Below are positions 1 to 9,428 of a stretch of DNA of 64,000 nucleotides, piece after piece. This DNA comes from Leisingera sp. M658 (lineage in GTDB: Bacteria > Pseudomonadota > Alphaproteobacteria > Rhodobacterales > Rhodobacteraceae), in assembly GCF_025144145.1 (NCBI RefSeq), contig NZ_CP083546.1, positions 1,876,501-1,940,500 of the forward strand, read 5' to 3'. How positions within the stretch are numbered: the stretch's first letter is position 1; each line of letters opens with the position of its first letter. Below the pieces are notes generated by a model. It saw only the letters and a list, made by a program, of their open reading frames with translations. It was not told the origin of the DNA and did no database searches. The translations under genes were made by a program, and so were the position numbers.

Positions 1-590
1 GCCAGGGTCTTGATCGGGCCGGCCGAGATTGCATTGACGCGGATGCCGTCCTTGCCCAGATCCTCGGCCAGGTATTTGACCGAAGCCTCCAGCGCCGCCT
101 TGGCTACACCCATCACATTATAGTGCGGCATCACCTGCTCGGCACCGTAATAGGTCAGGGTCAGCAGCGAGCCACCCTCGCTCATCATCTTCTCAGCACG
201 GTTTGCCACCGCGGTGAACGAGAATACCGAGATGTCCATGGTCATCTGGAAATTGCTGCGGCTGGTGTCGACATAGCGGCCGCGCAGCTCGTTCTTGTCG
301 GAAAAGCCGATGGCGTGGACAACAAAGTCCAGCTTGCCCCATTTGGCCTCAAGCCCGGCGAACAAGGCGTCAATGGACGCTTCGTCCGAGACGTCGCACG
401 GCAGCACGATATCGCTGCCCAGCTGCGCCGCCAGCGGGGCGACCCGCTTTTTCAGTGCGTCGCCCTGATATGAAAAGGCAAGCTCGGCGCCGGCATCGGC
501 GCAGGCCTTGGCAATCCCCCAAGCGATGGATTTGTCATTGGCCAGGCCCATGATGAGGCCGCGCTTGCCGGCCATCAGGTGATTAGACAT
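1..590 (-). CDS. fabI: Enoyl-ACP reductase (NADH), C-terminus cut by window edge
   Basis: Reduces the enoyl-ACP double bond in the last step of each fatty-acid elongation cycle, in the cytoplasm. Reading from an ATG at 588-590, the protein begins MSNHLMAGKRGLIMGLANDK, the glycine-rich NAD-binding start typical of FabI. It then shows the YYGAEQVMPHYNVMGVAKAAL stretch, which holds the catalytic Tyr and Lys, and SAGPIKTLA at the window edge. About 196 residues are present, so roughly 70 C-terminal residues lie outside. It is divergent from pdxH, with a 132-bp gap that must hold both promoters. FabI rather than FabG is supported by the SxGPIKTLA motif. Confidence 0.95.
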   Translation of the reverse strand, partial: MSNHLMAGKRGLIMGLANDKSIAWGIAKACADAGAELAFSYQGDALKKRVAPLAAQLGSDIVLPCDVSDEASIDALFAGLEAKWGKLDFVVHAIGFSDKNELRGRYVDTSRSNFQMTMDISVFSFTAVANRAEKMMSEGGSLLTLTYYGAEQVMPHYNVMGVAKAALEASVKYLAEDLGKDGIRVNAISAGPIKTL

Positions 591-722
591 GCAGGTTCTC
601 CGCCTGTGATCTGTGAATTAGAGGGTGTTTAGTATGCCGCGCGGGCCGCTTCAAGGGTGCACGCCCTTGTCGCGGCGCCGGAAGCTGCATAGGTTGCTGC
701 CAAATCCGCAAAGAGGTGCCCG

Positions 723-1328
723 ATGACCGACCGTACAGGTATATTTGCAGGTGACGATCCGTTTGCCATCGCCCGGTCCTGGCTGGGAGAGGCGGAACAG
801 GCCGAACCCAACGATCCCAACGCCATTGCCCTCGCCACGGTGGATGAGACCGGGTTGCCGAACAGCCGCATGGTTCTGCTTAAGGAAATCGAAGACGGCG
901 CCTTTGTGTTCTACACCAATTACGAGAGCGCCAAGGCGCAGGAGCTGGATCAGGCCGGCAAGGCTGCCTTTGTGGTGCATTGGAAATCGTTGCGCCGCCA
1001 GATCCGGGTGCGCGGCACGATCACCCGCGAAGACGGGCCGCAGGCGGATGAATACTACAAGTCCCGCTCGCTCAAAAGCCGGCTGGGGGCCTGGGCCTCA
1101 AAGCAATCACAGCCGCTGGACAGCCGCGGCACGCTGATGGCCGAGGTGGCAAAGGTCACAGCCATGAAGGGTCCGAACCCGGACCGTCCGCCGTTCTGGG
1201 GCGGTTTCCGCCTGGTGCCGGTTGAGATAGAATTTTGGGCAGATGGCGCATTCCGGCTGCATGACCGGTTTCGCTGGCGCCGCAAGAATGCAGCTGCAGA
1301 ATGGGAAATCCTGCGGCTTAATCCATGA
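723..1328 (+). CDS. pdxH: Pyridoxamine 5'-phosphate oxidase
   Basis: FMN-dependent oxidase making pyridoxal 5'-phosphate from pyridoxine or pyridoxamine phosphate, the last step of vitamin B6 synthesis and salvage. The 201-residue length is normal. Visible family motifs are [13 protein letters not shown] (FMN contact), [13 protein letters not shown], and [13 protein letters not shown] in the middle. The C-terminus has the [15 protein letters not shown] and WEILRLNP segments that close the dimer active site. An AAAGAGG ribosome-binding site precedes the ATG by 6 bases. It stands alone between divergent fabI and the cold-shock gene. Confidence 0.95.
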   Translation: MTDRTGIFAGDDPFAIARSWLGEAEQAEPNDPNAIALATVDETGLPNSRMVLLKEIEDGAFVFYTNYESAKAQELDQAGKAAFVVHWKSLRRQIRVRGTITREDGPQADEYYKSRSLKSRLGAWASKQSQPLDSRGTLMAEVAKVTAMKGPNPDRPPFWGGFRLVPVEIEFWADGAFRLHDRFRWRRKNAAAEWEILRLNP

Positions 1329-1463
1329 GCGGAAATGGCAAAGGCTTACCTAGGGTCAAGAGTAATTTCATGACAATTTCTAGACTTTTTAGCTTGAAAT
1401 CCAAGGTCAGAATCGCGCATCAGGGCACCATCAAAATAAAAAAAACGCGGTAGGGAAAAGTAC

Positions 1464-2003
1464 GTGGCAGAAGATCTGAGCAGCTTGCAGCAAATCCAGG
1501 GGCTGGTGAAGTGGTTCGATCCCGCCAAAGGATACGGATTTGTCGTATCTGACGAGGGCGGCGCGGACATTCTGCTCCACGTGAATGTATTGCGTAATTT
1601 CGGCCAAAGCTCTGTCGCGGACGGCGCCAGGATCGAGATTGTCACCCATCAGACCGACCGCGGTGTCCAGGCCGTTGAAGTGATCTCCATTCAGCCGCCC
1701 GAACGTGATGATACTCCGGTGCTAAGCGATTTTGCCGAACTGGACATGACCAGCCTGCAGAACGAACCGCTGGAGCCTGCCCGGGTCAAATGGTTCGACA
1801 AGGGCAAAGGGTTCGGCTTTGCCAATGTCTTTGGCCGCGGCGAGGATATTTTCCTGCATGTCGAAGTGCTGCGGCAGTCCGGGCTGGCGGATCTGCAGCC
1901 GGGGGAAGCCTTGGCAATGCGGGTGATCGACGGCAAACGCGGCCGCATGGCGGTAGAAGTGCTGGCCTGGGAGGCTGCGATGCTCCCCGGCGACGAGGAC
2001 TGA
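1464..2003 (+). CDS. Double cold-shock-domain protein
   Basis: 179 residues with two cold-shock (CSD/OB-fold) domains, about residues 12-70 and 107-170. Each carries the RNP1-like nucleic-acid motif, as KGYGFVVSD in the first and KGFGFANVF in the second, preceded by VKWFDPAK or VKWFDKGK. Such two-domain Csp proteins are common in alphaproteobacteria and probably bind single-stranded RNA or DNA as chaperones or antiterminators. The start is GTG at 1464 behind AGGGAAAAG, and the upstream reading frame lacks a better start. The 135-bp AT-rich leader (1329-1463) is typical of cold-shock mRNAs. Four bases separate it from the DUF192 gene, so the two are probably co-transcribed. Confidence 0.9.
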   Translation: MAEDLSSLQQIQGLVKWFDPAKGYGFVVSDEGGADILLHVNVLRNFGQSSVADGARIEIVTHQTDRGVQAVEVISIQPPERDDTPVLSDFAELDMTSLQNEPLEPARVKWFDKGKGFGFANVFGRGEDIFLHVEVLRQSGLADLQPGEALAMRVIDGKRGRMAVEVLAWEAAMLPGDED

Positions 2004-2007
2004 GATT

Positions 2008-2484
2008 GTGATGCGGCGCCTGCTTCACTGGAGCTTGGGCGCCTGCATGACTTTTATCGCCGGCACCGCGCTGGCGTCTGACTGCCAGCTTGCACAGGCC
2101 GATCTTCGCGGCGACTGGGGGCAGGCGGGATTTACCGTTGAAATTGCCGCTACAGAGGCGGAGCGGGCCCAAGGGCTGATGTTCCGCGAAGACCTGCCGC
2201 GCGGGGCAGGGATGCTGTTTGTCTATGACAGCCCGCAGCCTGCGGCGTTCTGGATGAAGAATACTCTGATCCCGCTCGATATCATTTTTCTGAATGAACA
2301 CGGACTGGTGACCTCGGTTCACGAGAACGCCGTGCCTGGCGATCTGACCCCGATTCCGGGGGGGGACGCTGTCTTTGCAGTGCTGGAAATCAACGGCGGG
2401 CTTGCCCGCAAATACGGTATCGCGGCAGGCTCGCAGATGCGCCATGAAATTTTTTCCCTCAGCGGCGCAGTTTGGCCCTGTTAG
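2008..2484 (+). CDS. DUF192 family exported protein
   Basis: 158 residues with an N-terminal hydrophobic signal segment (about residues 4-24, ending TALAS), so probably periplasmic. The mature part has the DUF192 signature: ERAQGLMFRE, GMLFVYD, and FWMKNTLIPLDIIF, a stretch conserved across the family. Function is unknown. The gene starts as GTG-ATG, so the start could be 2008 or 2011. It follows the cold-shock gene by only 4 bases and is followed by tRNA-Pro. Family assignment is firm; role is not. Confidence 0.88.
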   Translation: MMRRLLHWSLGACMTFIAGTALASDCQLAQADLRGDWGQAGFTVEIAATEAERAQGLMFREDLPRGAGMLFVYDSPQPAAFWMKNTLIPLDIIFLNEHGLVTSVHENAVPGDLTPIPGGDAVFAVLEINGGLARKYGIAAGSQMRHEIFSLSGAVWPC

Positions 2485-2527
2485 GGGTTTCCAAATCAGT
2501 TTGGCAGAGATAGGAAGGCGCACGGTC

Positions 2528-2604
2528 CGGGGCGTGGCGCAGTCTGGTAGCGCACCTGTTTTGGGTACAGGGGGTCGTGAGTTCGAATCTCGCCGCCCCG
2601 ACCA
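2528..2604 (+). tRNA. tRNA-Pro(TGG)
   Basis: A 77-base cloverleaf with a seven-pair acceptor stem (CGGGGCG, 2528-2534, with CGCCCCG, 2594-2600), discriminator A and encoded CCA. The anticodon stem CCTGT/ACAGG encloses loop TTTGGGT, giving anticodon TGG (reads CCA and, with wobble, CCN). The T-arm GTTCGAATC is standard. Confidence 0.96.
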
Positions 2605-2624
2605 TACTTCTTCAATAAGTTGCA

Positions 2625-2663
2625 GCGAATCTTTGCCGGGTAAAACCCGGGGCAAAGATTCGC
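2625..2663 (+). terminator. Strong hairpin after tRNA-Pro
   Basis: A 13-bp perfect stem (2625-2637 with 2651-2663) is continued by GGG/CCC around a TAAAA loop with a 2-base bulge. It sits 21 bases past the tRNA CCA end. The following bases are T-poor (TTCCCGTATTT), so termination is likely but not certain. Confidence 0.6.
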
Positions 2664-3330
2664 TTCCCGTATTTGGTGAACTGAAACTGCGCAGTTCAAT
2701 CGGGGGTGCTATTGCTTTCTTAACGCACTGTTAAGACACCCTTAACCAATTGCCGCTGAGCCGCATCAAAAAGTTAATCGGAGGCTGGCTGTCCGAAGGC
2801 CCGTGGCAGGAAGCCACAAAAAATCGCTTCTAAGCTGTGCACCCTGTTTTCAGCCAGTGCAGCTGCATGGTTTTACACAGCCATCACCTCTGGCCGGTAC
2901 GGCCGCTGTCCTTCTGCAAGGCAGCAAGTCACTCACCCGTCAAAGGAAATCCGAACAGGCAGCAGCGCAGTCCGAAGACATTGAACGGGACAGGGCCTGT
3001 GGATGAATCAACGCCCCGCCGCAGACCCTGCAATCCGCGGAAACCGTCAACAGCAAAGATAGTTGCCAAAGTGTAAATTTGCCGTTGACCCTTAGTGTCC
3101 GAATACGCCAAATTGTGGACACCGGTTGCGACGGCACTAGATCTGGTGGGTGACAGAGCCGAAGCAACAACGCTGAAAACAACAGACAGCCCTGTGAGAA
3201 TGGCCGGCGAGGGCCGCAAGCGCGCTATATGCGGCGTGCGACGGGTGTTTGTGTTTTCCGTGACCGGATCTGACTGGCGCTTGGGGGCGCCGCGGCAAAT
3301 AGACGACGAATGCTTGAAAAGGGGCTGAGC
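2664..3330 (+). other. Long gap upstream of nrdJ
   Basis: About 670 bases with no convincing gene; short reading frames here lack ribosome-binding sites or recognisable content. It holds the TTAA array at 2720-2745 (listed separately). It also holds an inverted repeat GTGTCC (3095-3100) / GGACAC (3117-3122) with a 16-base spacer, just downstream of a TTGACC hexamer (3085-3090) that could be the -35 of the nrdJ promoter. I saw no NrdR-box pair and no cobalamin riboswitch. A small RNA driven by the TTAA array is possible. Confidence 0.45.
2720..2745. promoter_or_regulatory. Tandem CtrA-type sites (TTAA-N7-TTAA-N7-TTAA)
   Basis: Three TTAA half-sites start at 2720, 2731 and 2742, exactly 11 bases apart, giving two overlapping copies of the CtrA recognition pattern TTAA-N7-TTAA (the outer ones read TTAAC). 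The spacing and match are seen directly; CtrA binding is inferred. The organism has the CtrA phosphorelay, since chpT is in this window. The nearest annotated downstream gene, nrdJ, starts about 585 bases away. Confidence 0.55.
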
Positions 3331-6300
3331 ATGAAGATCGAACGGAAGTTCACCAAACCCGGACAGGATGCCTATGCTGATCTGGCCTTTCTCTCGGCCA
3401 CATCGGAGATCCGCAATCCGGACGGGACCATTGTTTTCCGGCTCGACAACATCGAAATTCCCGCATCCTGGAGCCAGGTCGCCAGCGACGTCATCGCCCA
3501 GAAGTATTTCCGCAAGGCCGGCGTGCCGTCGCGGCTGAAGAAAGTCCGCGAAAAAGGCGTTCCTGAGTTCCTGTGGCGCTCGGTCCCTGCGGACGGCGCA
3601 GTGCTGGGCGGGGAAACCTCCTCCAAGCAAGTGTTCGACCGTCTGGCCGGCGCCTGGGCCTATTGGGGCTGGAAGGGCGGCTACTTCTCCTCCGAGGAGG
3701 ACGCCCGCGCCTTTTACGACGAGATGCGCTATATGCTGGCAACCCAGCGTTCCGCCCCCAATTCCCCCCAATGGTTCAACACCGGCCTGCATTGGGCCTA
3801 TGGCATCGACGGCCCGGCCCAGGGCCATCACTACGTCGATTACAAGACCGGCAAGCTGACCAAGTCCGACAGCGCCTATGAGCATCCCCAGCCGCACGCC
3901 TGTTTCATCCAGTCGGTCTCGGATGATCTGGTCAAGGACGGTGGCATCATGGATCTGTGGGTGCGCGAGGCGCGCCTGTTCAAATACGGTTCCGGCACCG
4001 GCACCAATTTCAGCCATCTGCGTGCCGAAGGCGAGCCGCTGTCCGGCGGCGGCAAGTCTTCGGGCCTGATGGGGTTCCTAAAAATCGGCGACCGCGCGGC
4101 GGGCGCCATCAAATCAGGCGGCACAACCCGTCGAGCAGCAAAAATGGTGATCGTGGACGCGGATCACCCGGACATCGAGCAGTTCATCGAATGGAAGGTG
4201 CTGGAGGAGCAAAAGGTTGCCTCCATCGTCGCCGGGTCCAAGATGCACGAAAAGATGCTGAACGGCATTTTCGAGGCGATCCGCAGCTGGGACGGCGGTG
4301 AAGCGGATGCTTATGACCCGGCAGTCAACACCGGGCTGAAGGTCGCGATCCGCGAGGCCAAAAAGGTGGCGATCCCGGAAACCTACGTCAAGCGGGTGCT
4401 GGATTACGCCAAGCAGGGCCATACCTCGATCGAGTTCCCGACTTATGACACCGACTGGGACTCCGAGGCCTACAGCTCTGTCTCCGGGCAGAACTCCAAC
4501 AACTCGATCCGGGTGACAAACGCCTTCCTGCACGCGGTTGAAAAAGACGCCGACTGGCAGCTGATCAACCGCACCGACGGCAAGGTCGCCAAAGTGGTGA
4601 AGGCCCGCGAGTTGTGGGAGAAGGTCGGCCATGCGGCCTGGGCCTGCGCCGATCCGGGCATCCAGTTTCACGACACCGTGAATGAGTGGCACACCTGCCC
4701 GGAAGACGGTGAGATTCGCGGCTCAAACCCTTGTTCGGAATACATGTTCCTGGACGACACCGCCTGCAACCTGGCGTCACTGAACCTGCTGACCTTCCTG
4801 AAGGACGGGCTGTTCCAGGCGGATGACTTCATGCATTCCTGCCGCCTGTGGACGCTGACACTGGAAATCTCGGTGATGATGGCGCAGTTCCCGTCCAAGG
4901 AAATCGCGCAGCGCTCCTATGATTTCCGCACGCTGGGTCTGGGCTATGCCAATATCGGCGGCCTTTTGATGAACATGGGCTACAGCTATGACTCGGATGA
5001 GGGCAGGGCGCTTTGCGGTGCGTTGACCGCGCTGATGACCGGCGTGTCCTACGCCACCTCGGCCGAGATCGCCGCGGAATTGGGGCCGTTCCCGGGGTAT
5101 GCAAAAAACACAGACCACATGCTGCGTGTGATCCGCAATCACCGCAACGCTGCAATGGGCAACGCGGACGGCTACGAGGCACTGTCGGTCACCCCGGTGC
5201 CGCTGGATATTTCCAACTGCCCGGACGCGCTGCTGGCTGATCTGGCCGCCAGCGCCTGGGACGAGGCGCTGGAGCTGGGCGAAAAGCACGGTTACCGCAA
5301 CGCCCAGACCACAGTCATTGCACCCACCGGCACGATCGGCCTGGTGATGGATTGCGATACGACGGGCATCGAGCCTGACTTCGCCCTGGTGAAGTTCAAG
5401 AAGCTGGCCGGCGGCGGCTACTTCAAAATCATCAACCGTTCGGTTCCTTCTGCACTGGAGGGTTTGGGCTACAGCTCTGCCCAGATTGAAGAAATCGCAT
5501 CCTACGCAGTTGGCCATGGCTCTATCGGTAACGCGCCGGGCATCAACCACACCTCGCTGGCTGGCCACGGCTTTGGCCCCAATGAGCTGGCCAAGGTGGA
5601 CGCGGCACTGGAATCGGCCTTTGACATCCGGTTTGTGTTCAACCAGTGGACCTTGGGCGAAGATTTCTGCACCGGTGTGCTGGGCATCCCTGCGCCCAAG
5701 CTGAATGATCCGACCTTTGACCTGCTGCGCCACCTGGGCTTTACCAAGGCGGACATTGACGCGGCCAACGACCACGTCTGCGGCACCATGACCCTGGAAG
5801 GCGCGCCGCATCTGCAGCAAGAACACTATGCGATCTTTGACTGCGCCAACCCCTGCGGTAAAAAAGGCAAGCGTTTCCTGAACGTTGACAGCCACATCTA
5901 CATGATGGCAGCCGCCCAAAGCTTTATCTCCGGCGCAATTTCCAAAACCATCAATATGCCGAATTCGGCCACCATCGAGGACTGCCAGAAGGCCTATGAG
6001 CTGAGCTGGAGCCTGGGGGTTAAGGCCAATGCGCTTTACCGTGACGGCTCCAAGCTGAGCCAGCCGCTGGCGGCGGCACTGGTTGAGGATGACGACGACG
6101 CGGCAGAAGTTCTGGAGAGCGGCGCGCCGCAGGAGAAGGCAGCGGTTCTTGCCGAAAAAATCGTCGAGAAAGTGATCATCAAGGAGGTGCTGAAATCGCA
6201 CCGCACCAAGATGCCGCAGCGGCGCAAGGGATATACCCAAAAGGCAGTTGTCGGCGGTCACAAGGTTTATCTGCGGACCGGCGAATACGAGGACGGCAAC

Positions 6301-6975
6301 CTGGGCGAGATCTTCATCGACATGCACAAGGAAGGCGCAGGCTTCCGGGCGATGATGAACAATTTCGCCATCGCGGTGTCGGTCGGCCTGCAATACGGCG
6401 TGCCGCTGGAGGAGTTTGTCGACGCCTTCACCTTCACCAAGTTTGAGCCCGCCGGCATGGTCCAGGGCAATGACTCGATCAAGAACGCCACCTCGATCCT
6501 TGATTACGTGTTCCGCGAACTGGCCGTCAGCTATCTGGACCGTACCGATCTGGCGCATGTGAAGCCCGAGGGCGCAAGCTTTGACGACCTGGGCCGCGGC
6601 GAAGAAGAAGGCGTGTCGAACCTGAGCGAGCTGAGTGAAAACGCAGCCTCGCGGTCGCTGGAGGTGCTAAAGCAGATCTCTTCGACCGGCTATTTGCGCA
6701 AACGGCTGCCGCAGGAACTGGTGGTCCTGCAAGGCGGCCAGACCGAAGTATCGGCACTGGGAACTGGAACTGATCCGGTTGCCGCGTTGCAATCGCTGGT
6801 GCCAGAGACCGGTGATGCGCCTGTGCAGCCCGGCGGCGGAATGGATGCGCGCGTCAAGGCAAAAATGCAGGGCTACGAGGGCGAGGCCTGCGGCGAATGC
6901 GGCAACTACACGCTGGTCCGCAACGGCACCTGTATGAAGTGCAACACCTGCGGCGGAACCTCCGGCTGCAGCTGA
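3331..6975 (+). CDS. nrdJ: Class II (adenosylcobalamin-dependent) ribonucleotide reductase
   Basis: Converts ribonucleotides to deoxyribonucleotides using adenosylcobalamin as radical source, so needs no oxygen. The 1214-residue length matches the long alphaproteobacterial NrdJ. Visible are [19 protein letters not shown] near residue 145, HACFIQS with the first active-site Cys, [11 protein letters not shown] with the radical Cys and Glu, and [13 protein letters not shown]. The C-terminus has a TSCPD-like segment followed by [18 protein letters not shown], then CGGTSGCS, a Zn-ribbon and redox Cys tail. I chose ATG 3331 ([11 protein letters not shown]) because AAGGGG lies 7 bases upstream; an in-frame ATG at 3310 has no ribosome-binding site. 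No nrdAB is in the window. Confidence 0.96.
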   Translation: MKIERKFTKPGQDAYADLAFLSATSEIRNPDGTIVFRLDNIEIPASWSQVASDVIAQKYFRKAGVPSRLKKVREKGVPEFLWRSVPADGAVLGGETSSKQVFDRLAGAWAYWGWKGGYFSSEEDARAFYDEMRYMLATQRSAPNSPQWFNTGLHWAYGIDGPAQGHHYVDYKTGKLTKSDSAYEHPQPHACFIQSVSDDLVKDGGIMDLWVREARLFKYGSGTGTNFSHLRAEGEPLSGGGKSSGLMGFLKIGDRAAGAIKSGGTTRRAAKMVIVDADHPDIEQFIEWKVLEEQKVASIVAGSKMHEKMLNGIFEAIRSWDGGEADAYDPAVNTGLKVAIREAKKVAIPETYVKRVLDYAKQGHTSIEFPTYDTDWDSEAYSSVSGQNSNNSIRVTNAFLHAVEKDADWQLINRTDGKVAKVVKARELWEKVGHAAWACADPGIQFHDTVNEWHTCPEDGEIRGSNPCSEYMFLDDTACNLASLNLLTFLKDGLFQADDFMHSCRLWTLTLEISVMMAQFPSKEIAQRSYDFRTLGLGYANIGGLLMNMGYSYDSDEGRALCGALTALMTGVSYATSAEIAAELGPFPGYAKNTDHMLRVIRNHRNAAMGNADGYEALSVTPVPLDISNCPDALLADLAASAWDEALELGEKHGYRNAQTTVIAPTGTIGLVMDCDTTGIEPDFALVKFKKLAGGGYFKIINRSVPSALEGLGYSSAQIEEIASYAVGHGSIGNAPGINHTSLAGHGFGPNELAKVDAALESAFDIRFVFNQWTLGEDFCTGVLGIPAPKLNDPTFDLLRHLGFTKADIDAANDHVCGTMTLEGAPHLQQEHYAIFDCANPCGKKGKRFLNVDSHIYMMAAAQSFISGAISKTINMPNSATIEDCQKAYELSWSLGVKANALYRDGSKLSQPLAAALVEDDDDAAEVLESGAPQEKAAVLAEKIVEKVIIKEVLKSHRTKMPQRRKGYTQKAVVGGHKVYLRTGEYEDGNLGEIFIDMHKEGAGFRAMMNNFAIAVSVGLQYGVPLEEFVDAFTFTKFEPAGMVQGNDSIKNATSILDYVFRELAVSYLDRTDLAHVKPEGASFDDLGRGEEEGVSNLSELSENAASRSLEVLKQISSTGYLRKRLPQELVVLQGGQTEVSALGTGTDPVAALQSLVPETGDAPVQPGGGMDARVKAKMQGYEGEACGECGNYTLVRNGTCMKCNTCGGTSGCS

Positions 6976-6981
6976 AGAACA

Positions 6982-7048
6982 CCGTCTGCGTCTCTGATTT
7001 TCCCTCGGTGGCGCAGACGGATACTGGAAGCGGTGATACTGCTTCCAG
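6982..7048 (+). other. Two hairpins in the nrdJ 3' region
   Basis: Between nrdJ and the convergent tesB (6976-7283) there is no gene. Two perfect stems follow the nrdJ stop: 9 bp (6982-6990 with 7012-7020) and 8 bp (7024-7031 with 7041-7048). Neither has a T-tract, so they may be 3'-end stabilisers or part of a structured RNA rather than terminators. Confidence 0.45.
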
Positions 7049-7144
7049 CGCTATCAGGAATGGGTGCGCCCGTTCTGAACACCGGGAAGGCCCAGGTAAG
7101 AAAACTTTCGGGCAGTCAATGAAGGAGCCTGACCGGTGATAACT

Positions 7145-7178
7145 GGCTTCCTCTGTTTTCAGGGGAAGCCATTTTCTT
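7145..7178 (+). terminator. Rho-independent terminator after nrdJ
   Basis: A 7-bp stem GGCTTCC (7145-7151) / GGAAGCC (7164-7170) is followed by ATTTTCTT. It is the first T-rich hairpin downstream of nrdJ, about 170 bases past its stop. Confidence 0.6.
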
Positions 7179-7283
7179 GACTGCGGGCGGGCTGTTTACT
7201 GTATCGGTAGACCTCATAATGAGAATTATGTTAAATTGACACTCATCAACAGACCACCGTAGCGTAGATTAAACATATAATTC

Positions 7284-8162
7284 TCAACCCCTTGCCGGAC
7301 GCAGTAAACCTTCCTGCGCGACGCTGGCGATTAGCTGGCCGTCTTCCGTGTAAATAGATCCACGATTGAAGCCACGGCCGCTGCCGGTGAACGGTGCATC
7401 CATTGTGTAAAGATGCCAGTTCTCGAATTGAACCGGTGCATGAAACCACATTGCATGGTCCAGGCTTGCGGTCATGGCGCCGGGTTTGTGAAACGTCAGC
7501 CCATGCGGCCGCATCGACGATCCGAGCAAGCCAAAGTCAGACGCATAAGCCATCAGGATATGCTGCAGCTCAGGACCGGCGCCTTTGGCTGCCTCCATTC
7601 TGATCCACATATGATTGATATCAGATGTGTTTTCCGGCTCCAACGGATCCCGCGGCGCAACTTCGCGGATCTCGAATGGCCGCGGCCTAGTGAATTCATC
7701 GCGTTTGGCCGGATCCACCCGGAATGCATTGCGCAGGAGGATTTTGTCACGCGGCTCCAGCGCGGCCGGCGTTGGAACATCCGGCATTTGGTGCTGATGC
7801 TCCCAGCCATGTTCCGGTGCATGAAAGGATGACGCCAGATTCAGGATTTGCTTGCCGTTCTGCATTGCCACAACCCGCCGGGTGGTGAAACTGCGGCCGT
7901 CCCGTGCTGGGTCAACTTCGTAAATGACCGGTCTCGATGGGTCGCCCGGGCGAATGAAATACGCGTGAAGAGAATGACATAAGCGTCCGGAAACAGTTGC
8001 ATATGCTGCCGTCAGCGCCTGTGCGATCACTTGGCCGCCATAGATGCGGGTCGGTGTTTCGCCGCCGGAACCGGATCCGCGGTAGAGATTTGTATCAAGC
8101 TCTTCCAGATCCAGCAGATCAAGGAGAACTTTGGCAGTATCCGGCATGTGCAGCGCTTTCAT
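7284..8162 (-). CDS. tesB: Acyl-CoA thioesterase II
   Basis: Hydrolyses acyl-CoA to free fatty acid and CoA. The 292-residue length matches the double-hotdog TesB family. Conserved features are GGQVIAQALTAAY in the first hotdog, HAYFIRPGDP, the ASLDHAMWFH segment holding the catalytic Asp, and GSIYTEDGQLIASVAQEGL at the C-terminus with the catalytic Gln. The start at 8162 has only a weak AAAAGA upstream; an in-frame ATG six codons later lacks a site altogether. It lies 54 bases behind the serine hydrolase on the same strand, so the two may be one transcript. Confidence 0.93.
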   Translation of the reverse strand: MKALHMPDTAKVLLDLLDLEELDTNLYRGSGSGGETPTRIYGGQVIAQALTAAYATVSGRLCHSLHAYFIRPGDPSRPVIYEVDPARDGRSFTTRRVVAMQNGKQILNLASSFHAPEHGWEHQHQMPDVPTPAALEPRDKILLRNAFRVDPAKRDEFTRPRPFEIREVAPRDPLEPENTSDINHMWIRMEAAKGAGPELQHILMAYASDFGLLGSSMRPHGLTFHKPGAMTASLDHAMWFHAPVQFENWHLYTMDAPFTGSGRGFNRGSIYTEDGQLIASVAQEGLLRPARG

Positions 8163-8216
8163 TGGTCTTTTCTGATGCAGAACGCTTATCTTAGCTGGAA
8201 CTGCGGCAGTTGGAAA

Positions 8217-9428
8217 TCACTCGGCTATGGCGCCATGGATCAGCGCCTTGAGTTCCGGCCGTGCCGGGTATGAACTGGAAGGCGCCAGCTGGGTCAAAAA
8301 CACCACCGACACATCAAGCTGCCGGTCCAGCCAAAAGAACGTTGACGCGATGCCGCCCCAGCTGAAGTCGCCAACTGATCCGGGGCACCGCGCCCGTGCC
8401 GGGTTCAGAACAACAGCGCCGCCTAGGCCAAAACCCATGCCCTCCATCGGCTGTTCGGCAAAGCTTTGCGGGCCCATTGAGGCAATGTCACCTGTAAGGT
8501 GGTTTTGCATCATGAAATCAGCGGTTTGCGAGTTGATGATAATGCCGCTTTGACTGCGGCCGCGGCGCCGGAGCATTTCGGTGAATTTCATGTAATCATC
8601 AATTGTGCCGATCAATCCACCGCCGCCGGAGTGCATTTCAGCCTGCCAGAACGGAGAGTGCGGGAAACTATCTGTCAAGCGCAGACTGTCGGCGCCGGTC
8701 TCTGCGGAATTCAGCGCCATGGCGTCACCCGCCAACGGCGTATAGAGAGAGGCAAACCGGCTCCCTGCCCCGCTGGGCGGTTGGAACCCGGTCTCAGTCA
8801 TTTCCAACGGTTCAAAGATTTCTTCTTGCAAGAACCGGCCCAGAGATTTGCCTGAAACAACCTCTGCTACGCGGCCCAGCACATCAGTCGCAACGGAATA
8901 TTCCCAACGGGTTCCGGGTTGGAAGGCCAACGGCAGCCCGGCAAGCCGGGTCACCATCGGGGCAAGTGATCCGTGGTCGGGCTTGAACAGCAAATCTTCC
9001 TTGGCCATGGCTTCCGGCAGAACACCTGGGTTGAACGGGTAACTCAGCCCGCTGGTGTGGGTCAGCAGCTGGTGCAGTGTCGGAGCAGCGCAGGGTTTGG
9101 TCTGGCTGATCTGGGTGGCTCCGGGTACTAGCGCCTGCATGTCAATGAATTCCGGAAGGAAATCGCTGACAGGCGCATCCAGATGGAACAGCCCTTGTTC
9201 CAGCAGAGACATCACAGCCACAGACGTCACTGGCTTGGTCATCGAATAGAGGCGCACCAGCGTGTCACGGGTGAATGGCAGGTTCTCCTCGATGTTGCGC
9301 AGGCCGGCCGCGTGGAAATACTGTTCCTCGCCGCGGCGGCGGATCAAAAGGGCGCTTCCCGGATATTTCCCTTCATCCACATAGCGTTGCTGCCAGCGCC
9401 TGATGCGTTCCAGCCGGTCTGATCTCAT
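8217..9428 (-). CDS. Serine hydrolase, beta-lactamase/class C (family VIII esterase-like)
   Basis: 403 residues of the class C beta-lactamase/penicillin-binding fold. The nucleophile motif is SMTK at residues 62-65 (YSMTKPVTSVAVM). A Tyr-containing second motif WEYSVATDVLGRV lies near residue 180 where class C enzymes have YxN. There is no signal peptide, which favours an EstB-like cytoplasmic esterase over a periplasmic beta-lactamase. I chose ATG 9428 (MRSDRLERI) because GAGGG lies 7 bases upstream; an upstream ATG at 9461 is possible but has no site. Neighbouring tesB suggests a role with acyl or ester substrates, but the substrate is not known. Confidence 0.82.
   Translation of the reverse strand: MRSDRLERIRRWQQRYVDEGKYPGSALLIRRRGEEQYFHAAGLRNIEENLPFTRDTLVRLYSMTKPVTSVAVMSLLEQGLFHLDAPVSDFLPEFIDMQALVPGATQISQTKPCAAPTLHQLLTHTSGLSYPFNPGVLPEAMAKEDLLFKPDHGSLAPMVTRLAGLPLAFQPGTRWEYSVATDVLGRVAEVVSGKSLGRFLQEEIFEPLEMTETGFQPPSGAGSRFASLYTPLAGDAMALNSAETGADSLRLTDSFPHSPFWQAEMHSGGGGLIGTIDDYMKFTEMLRRRGRSQSGIIINSQTADFMMQNHLTGDIASMGPQSFAEQPMEGMGFGLGGAVVLNPARARCPGSVGDFSWGGIASTFFWLDRQLDVSVVFLTQLAPSSSYPARPELKALIHGAIAE

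Noticed and set aside
1786-2655. 289-codon minus frame spanning the DUF192 gene and tRNA-Pro
   Set aside because: It runs across a clear tRNA and the opposite-strand genes. No homology features.
3080-3130. NrdR box pair upstream of nrdJ
   Set aside because: I found only a GTGTCC/GGACAC inverted repeat with a 16-base spacer, which does not match the NrdR consensus.
2929-4017. Minus frame of 362 codons across the nrdJ start
   Set aside because: Overlaps the supported N-terminus of nrdJ and the TTAA-array gap; low-complexity residues typical of shadows.
4777-6558. Long minus-strand open frame of 593 codons inside nrdJ
   Set aside because: It lies wholly inside the strongly supported nrdJ gene and is a shadow of high-GC codon bias; no domain is recognisable.
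7080-7140. A CGGGAAGG-like box followed by AGGAGCCTG after nrdJ, as in cobalamin riboswitches
   Set aside because: The other conserved parts (GCAACTGT-like and GCCACTG-like segments) are missing, and no plus-strand gene follows for over 2 kb, so it cannot control anything nearby.
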